Assembly: GCF_016756535.1 (NCBI RefSeq)
Contig: NZ_AP023247.1
Coordinates: forward strand, 2,914,501 to 2,978,500
Length of the DNA stretch: 64,000 bases
Direction: 5' to 3'
Source: Mesorhizobium sp. 131-2-1
GTDB lineage: Bacteria; Pseudomonadota; Alphaproteobacteria; Rhizobiales; Rhizobiaceae
Shown piece by piece: positions 60,746 to 64,000 of the stretch. Positions within the stretch are counted from its first letter, which is position 1. Each line of letters begins with the position of its first letter. The translations under genes and the position numbers were made by a program. Under the pieces are notes generated by a model. That model was given only the letters and a program-made list of their open reading frames with translations, did no database searches and had not been told where the DNA came from.

Positions 60746-62218
60746 ATGACCGTCATGGCCAAGCCGGAACACACGGGCACGCGCACGCTGGTCGATGCGC
60801 CGGCGCTGTCGCCCGCAACCATCGCCAAGCCCGACCTGATCAGCGTCGAGCAGGCCAAGGCGATGGATGTCGCCCGCATCACCGACCTGTTCAAGGCGCA
60901 TCTCAACCCTGGACAGCTGCATTTCATGAAGCTGCTCGGCTTCCACAAGATCAAGATCGAGCGCGCCGAAGGCATGTTCTACATCGACCAGAACGGCCGC
61001 AAGATCCTCGACTTCTTCGGCGGTTTCGGTTCGCTGGCCTTCGGCCACAACCACCCGCGCATTCTGGAAGCCCGGAAAAAATTTCAAGAGGAGAAGCGGC
61101 AGGAGATCGCCATCGCCTTCATGTCGCAGTATGCGGCGGCCCTGGCACACAACATCGCCAAGTGCTCGCCCGGCGACCTCGACATGGTTTTCCTCGGCTC
61201 GTCCGGGTCGGAAGCGATGGAAGCGGCGGTGAAGCTTGCCGAACGCGCCGCCGGCCCGAAGCGGCCGAAGGTCGTCTATGCCGAGAATTCCTTCCACGGC
61301 AAGACCAAGGGCGTGCTGGCGATCACCGACGGCCAGCTCTATCGCGCCGACTTCAAGGTGGCGGACAATGTCGTGCGCGTGCCCTTCGCCGACATCGACG
61401 CGGTGGAGCGCCTGTTCAAGAGCGATCCCGAGATCGGCGTCATCGTGCTCGAAACCATCCAGGGCGGCGGCGGCATCATCCAGGCAGAGGCGCAGTACTG
61501 GCGGAAGCTGCGCGCGCTCTGCGACCAGTACGGCGTGCTGTGGGTCGCCGACGAGGTGCAATGCGGCTATGGCCGCTCGGGCCGCTTCTACGCCTTCGAG
61601 CACTATGGCGTCGTGCCTGACGTGACGGCGCTGGCAAAATCGCTGGGCGCCGGCAAGGCGGCGGTCGGCGCCATGATCGCCAGGCGCGATGTCTACATGA
61701 AGGCCTATGGCACGCCGAAGACGGCGATGATCCACGCCATGGCGACCTTCGGCGGCATGGGCGAGGCCTGTGTCACCGCGATCGAGGGGCTGAACGTGCT
61801 CTATGACGAAGGCCTGATCGACAATGCGGCCTCGACGGGCGACTACCTCCTGCGGCGCTTGCAGGCGCTGAAGGAGAAGTATCCGAAGATGATCAAGGAC
61901 GTGCGCGGCAAGGGGTTCATGATCGGGCTCGAGTTCCACGATTTCTCGCAGACGCTGCCGATGGTGCTGCGGCCGGTGGTCAGCGTGCTCGACGACAAGC
62001 TGAAGGGCTCGCTCTCGGGCTTCGTCGGCTCGCTGCTGCTGCGCGATTACGACGTGCTCGTCGCCTTCACCGAATACAACCGCAACGTCATCCGGCTGGA
62101 GCCGCCGCTGACCTGCCAGCGCGAGCATGTCGACCGCTTCGTCGATGCCTTCGACAGCCTGCTGTCGCGCGGCATCGTGGCTATCGTGAAGGATTTCGTC
62201 AAAAGCCAGGTTCGCTGA
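60746..62218 (+). CDS. Class III PLP aminotransferase
   Basis: A 490-residue fold-type I enzyme of the acetylornithine/putrescine/glutamate-semialdehyde group. FFGGFGSLAFGHNHPRILEA near residue 90, FLGSSGSEAMEAAVKLAER near 150, VADEVQCGYGRSG near 270 and the Schiff-base Lys in ALAKSLGAGKAAVGAM near 300 are all present. It carries an N-terminal extension of about 40 residues relative to minimal family members. The position in a lipid-sugar operon suggests amination of a sugar or polyamine-like donor, but standard sugar aminotransferases belong to another class. The role is open. Confidence 0.85.
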   Translation: MTVMAKPEHTGTRTLVDAPALSPATIAKPDLISVEQAKAMDVARITDLFKAHLNPGQLHFMKLLGFHKIKIERAEGMFYIDQNGRKILDFFGGFGSLAFGHNHPRILEARKKFQEEKRQEIAIAFMSQYAAALAHNIAKCSPGDLDMVFLGSSGSEAMEAAVKLAERAAGPKRPKVVYAENSFHGKTKGVLAITDGQLYRADFKVADNVVRVPFADIDAVERLFKSDPEIGVIVLETIQGGGGIIQAEAQYWRKLRALCDQYGVLWVADEVQCGYGRSGRFYAFEHYGVVPDVTALAKSLGAGKAAVGAMIARRDVYMKAYGTPKTAMIHAMATFGGMGEACVTAIEGLNVLYDEGLIDNAASTGDYLLRRLQALKEKYPKMIKDVRGKGFMIGLEFHDFSQTLPMVLRPVVSVLDDKLKGSLSGFVGSLLLRDYDVLVAFTEYNRNVIRLEPPLTCQREHVDRFVDAFDSLLSRGIVAIVKDFVKSQVR

Positions 62219-62226
62219 GCAGGACG

Positions 62227-63468
62227 ATGCTGACCAGGCCGCCCATTGTCCCGACCAATCCGCTCGACCGGCTGACCGGCGCTGGCCTGGCGTGGGGCGA
62301 GGGGACCTATGCGCGGTTCGCCGCACCGATCGGGGCGGCTGCCTTCGCGCTCTATATCCTGCTGACGGCGGTGACGGCGTGGATCATGCCCGACGCCAAC
62401 TGGGACATGGTGCCTTATCTGGCGATCGCCGAGGAAGGCAGCTATCCCGACCCGCAGGCCCTGCATGATTATGCCTACAGCGCGGTCAAGGCCGGCGTCT
62501 CGGCGGCCGACTACAAGACGCTGACCGACGATGGCGGTGGCTTCCGCAGCCACATGGCGGAGAACGCCGCCGACTTTCATTCGCTGCTCGGCATGTACCG
62601 GATCAAGTTCCTCTATGCCGAGATCCTGTCCGGCCTCAGCCATGTCGTGTCGCCGGTCGAGGCGATGCGGCTCGTCTCGGTGGTCTCGGTGCTGCTGTTC
62701 GGCGTCATCACGCTGCTCTGGCTGCGATCGGAAGGCGCGCTGGCGCTGGCGCCGGTGATCGGCGCGGTGCTGATCATGGCCGATTTCGGCGACGCGGCGC
62801 GGGCCTCGACGCCGGATCTGATGTGCGCCGCGCTCTTCCTCGGAGGGCTCTATGCCTATGTGCGCAAGCGCGAGGCGGCGACTGCGATCCTGCTCTTCCT
62901 CGCCTTCATGGCGCGGCCGGACAACATCGTCTTCCTGGCCATCTTCGCCGTGCTGCTGGCCGCCTTCCGGCAGAAGGCATGGGGCGCGCTCGCAGGCTTT
63001 GCCGCCTCTTTCGTTGCCTATTTCGCCATCTCGCATTGGGCCCAACACCCCGGCTGGTGGCCGCATCTGTGGTTCTCCACCATCGAGCAGCATTACAATA
63101 TGGACGGCTTCGAGCCGCCCTTCTCGGTCGTGGCCTATCTCCGGGCTTTCGCGGTTTCGCTGCTGCGCGCCGTCACCATGAACAGTTGGGTAGGTGTCTG
63201 CGTGCTGGCGCTGGCCGGCTGGTATGCGCTCGGTCGCGCCGGCTTCCGGCTCGAGCGCCGCGCCGGCATCCTGCTTGCCGCGCTGGTGCTCGGCGTGCTG
63301 GCGAAGTTCACGGTGTTTCCGATCCACGATACGCGCATCTACTTCCCCAATCTCCTGCCGCCCTTCCTGCTGCTTGCCGGCCCGCTGATGGCGCTGTGGG
63401 CCTCGGCCGGGCAGCGCGGCGCCACGCAGCACGTCAATGCCGCAGACAAGCCCGGAGACACACAATGA
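62227..63468 (+). CDS. Polytopic GT-C-like membrane protein
   Basis: A 413-residue protein with about nine to ten hydrophobic helices. After the first helix a loop carries WIMPDANWDMVPYLAIAEEG; an acidic residue pair at this location is a hallmark of GT-C glycosyltransferases that use lipid-phosphate sugars. ARASTPDLMCAALFLGGLYA and FMARPDNIVFLAIFAVLLAA are further segments. It starts 8 bp after the aminotransferase and overlaps the FkbM gene by four bases. Candidate role: transfer of the lipid-linked pentose to an envelope acceptor on the periplasmic side. The family name is not certain. Confidence 0.7.
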   Translation: MLTRPPIVPTNPLDRLTGAGLAWGEGTYARFAAPIGAAAFALYILLTAVTAWIMPDANWDMVPYLAIAEEGSYPDPQALHDYAYSAVKAGVSAADYKTLTDDGGGFRSHMAENAADFHSLLGMYRIKFLYAEILSGLSHVVSPVEAMRLVSVVSVLLFGVITLLWLRSEGALALAPVIGAVLIMADFGDAARASTPDLMCAALFLGGLYAYVRKREAATAILLFLAFMARPDNIVFLAIFAVLLAAFRQKAWGALAGFAASFVAYFAISHWAQHPGWWPHLWFSTIEQHYNMDGFEPPFSVVAYLRAFAVSLLRAVTMNSWVGVCVLALAGWYALGRAGFRLERRAGILLAALVLGVLAKFTVFPIHDTRIYFPNLLPPFLLLAGPLMALWASAGQRGATQHVNAADKPGDTQ

Positions 63469-64000
63469 GTTCCGTTTCCAGCCTGGCGCGCCTTGCGCTG
63501 TCGTTCGTCCTGCCCGCCGGGCTGCTCGATCGCGGACCGGCGTTGCGCGGCACGAAATTCCTCGCCAAGGCGGCGCTGAAGGCGCGCTTCGGTGGCAGAC
63601 CGTTCCAGATGGTCAATGTCGGCGCCTGCGACGGCGCGCTGTTCGACGATGTCACGCCATGGCTGCACCGCATTGCGCGGGCGCGTGCCGTGCTGGTCGA
63701 GCCGGTTCCCTACAACCAGAAACGGCTGCGCGCCAACTATCCCGATACGGAACGCTTCATCATCGAGCCGGTGGCGGTGACCCGGACCAAGGGCTCGATC
63801 ACCGTCCATACTTTCGATGCCGCGGCACTCGAGGCCGGTACGCTGCCGATCGAGTTCATCGGCTGCTCCTCCGTCACCGACACCAATCTGATGTCGGGCA
63901 AGAACGCCTGGGGCGAGGCGGATTCCAACTTCAACAAGTTCGCGCCCTATCTGAAGGACATCGAGGTGCCCTCGGAACCTTTGCAGACGCTGCTCGACCG
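63465..64000 (+). CDS. FkbM-family methyltransferase (5' part only)
   Basis: 178 residues are readable before the right edge. MVNVGACDGALFDDVTPW near residue 48 is the SAM-binding loop, and AVLVEPVPYNQKRLRANYPD the second motif; both follow the FkbM pattern of sugar O-methyltransferases. The start overlaps the preceding stop by four bases. Placement at the end of the lipid-sugar operon suggests methylation of the transferred sugar or its acceptor. Confidence 0.85.
   Translation, partial: MSSVSSLARLALSFVLPAGLLDRGPALRGTKFLAKAALKARFGGRPFQMVNVGACDGALFDDVTPWLHRIARARAVLVEPVPYNQKRLRANYPDTERFIIEPVAVTRTKGSITVHTFDAAALEAGTLPIEFIGCSSVTDTNLMSGKNAWGEADSNFNKFAPYLKDIEVPSEPLQTLLD

Noticed and set aside
59537-62326. 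Minus-strand open frame of about 929 codons
   Set aside because: Antisense to the small transporter, SDR and aminotransferase genes; high His/Asp/Arg content is a mirror of their codon usage.

Overview
The window is GC-rich, densely packed chromosomal DNA from an alphaproteobacterium. Gene content (rhizobial-type cob genes with cbtBA, heterotetrameric sarcosine oxidase, serine-cycle genes, many ABC importers) points to the Rhizobiales, most likely Mesorhizobium or a close relative. That placement is inferred from gene content only. I saw no rRNA, tRNA, CRISPR array, insertion sequence or phage gene. Both window edges cut a gene: ppc on the left and an FkbM-type methyltransferase on the right.

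Layout. 1-7.9 kb (minus): a serine-cycle operon in the order sga, mcl, mtkA, mtkB, hydroxypyruvate reductase-like, ppc, preceded by a LuxR-type regulator whose receiver domain lacks the phospho-acceptor Asp. 9.1-11.0 kb: mgtE and a MerR regulator. 11.1-18.8 kb: a sugar ABC importer plus GH42 beta-galactosidase operon divergent from a ROK repressor. 18.9-23.8 kb: a methyltransferase-like membrane protein, a DUF1624-type acyltransferase-like membrane protein with a Cys-rich tail, an MFS carrier, a Rieske oxygenase of the betaine/stachydrine demethylase type, and a ChaC-like cyclotransferase. 23.9-29.1 kb: a cobalamin riboswitch, then cbtB, cbtA, cobP/cobU, cobO, a small unknown gene, cobD, cobC and a tyrosine-phosphatase-like gene.

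29.2-37.2 kb: creatininase-like and RidA genes divergent from an NMT1-type ABC importer, a cytosine-deaminase-like hydrolase, an FAD oxidase and two tandem flavodoxin-fold quinone reductases; this looks like an uncharacterised pathway for a small nitrogen compound. 37.3-45.8 kb: an XRE-cupin regulator heading a tightly overlapped operon of two dimethylglycine/sarcosine dehydrogenase-like proteins, a homocysteine methyltransferase-like protein and an aminotransferase, with a nitroreductase on the other side of a promoter carrying twin palindromes. 45.8-52.5 kb: a DHA2-type MFS exporter and soxBDAG. 52.7-56.2 kb: a large MscS channel and two small genes. 56.3-64 kb: a HAD-UbiA fusion, a DprE1-like oxidase, a small EamA/SMR-like carrier, an extended SDR, a class III aminotransferase, a polytopic GT-C-like protein and FkbM, which together look like a lipid-linked pentose (arabinofuranose-type) pathway.

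A theme runs through the window. Oxidative demethylation of N-methyl compounds (Rieske oxygenase, DMGDH-like enzymes, SoxBDAG) releases formaldehyde or methylene-THF, and the serine cycle at the left end can assimilate such one-carbon units. The physical linkage is visible here; the metabolic link is an inference.
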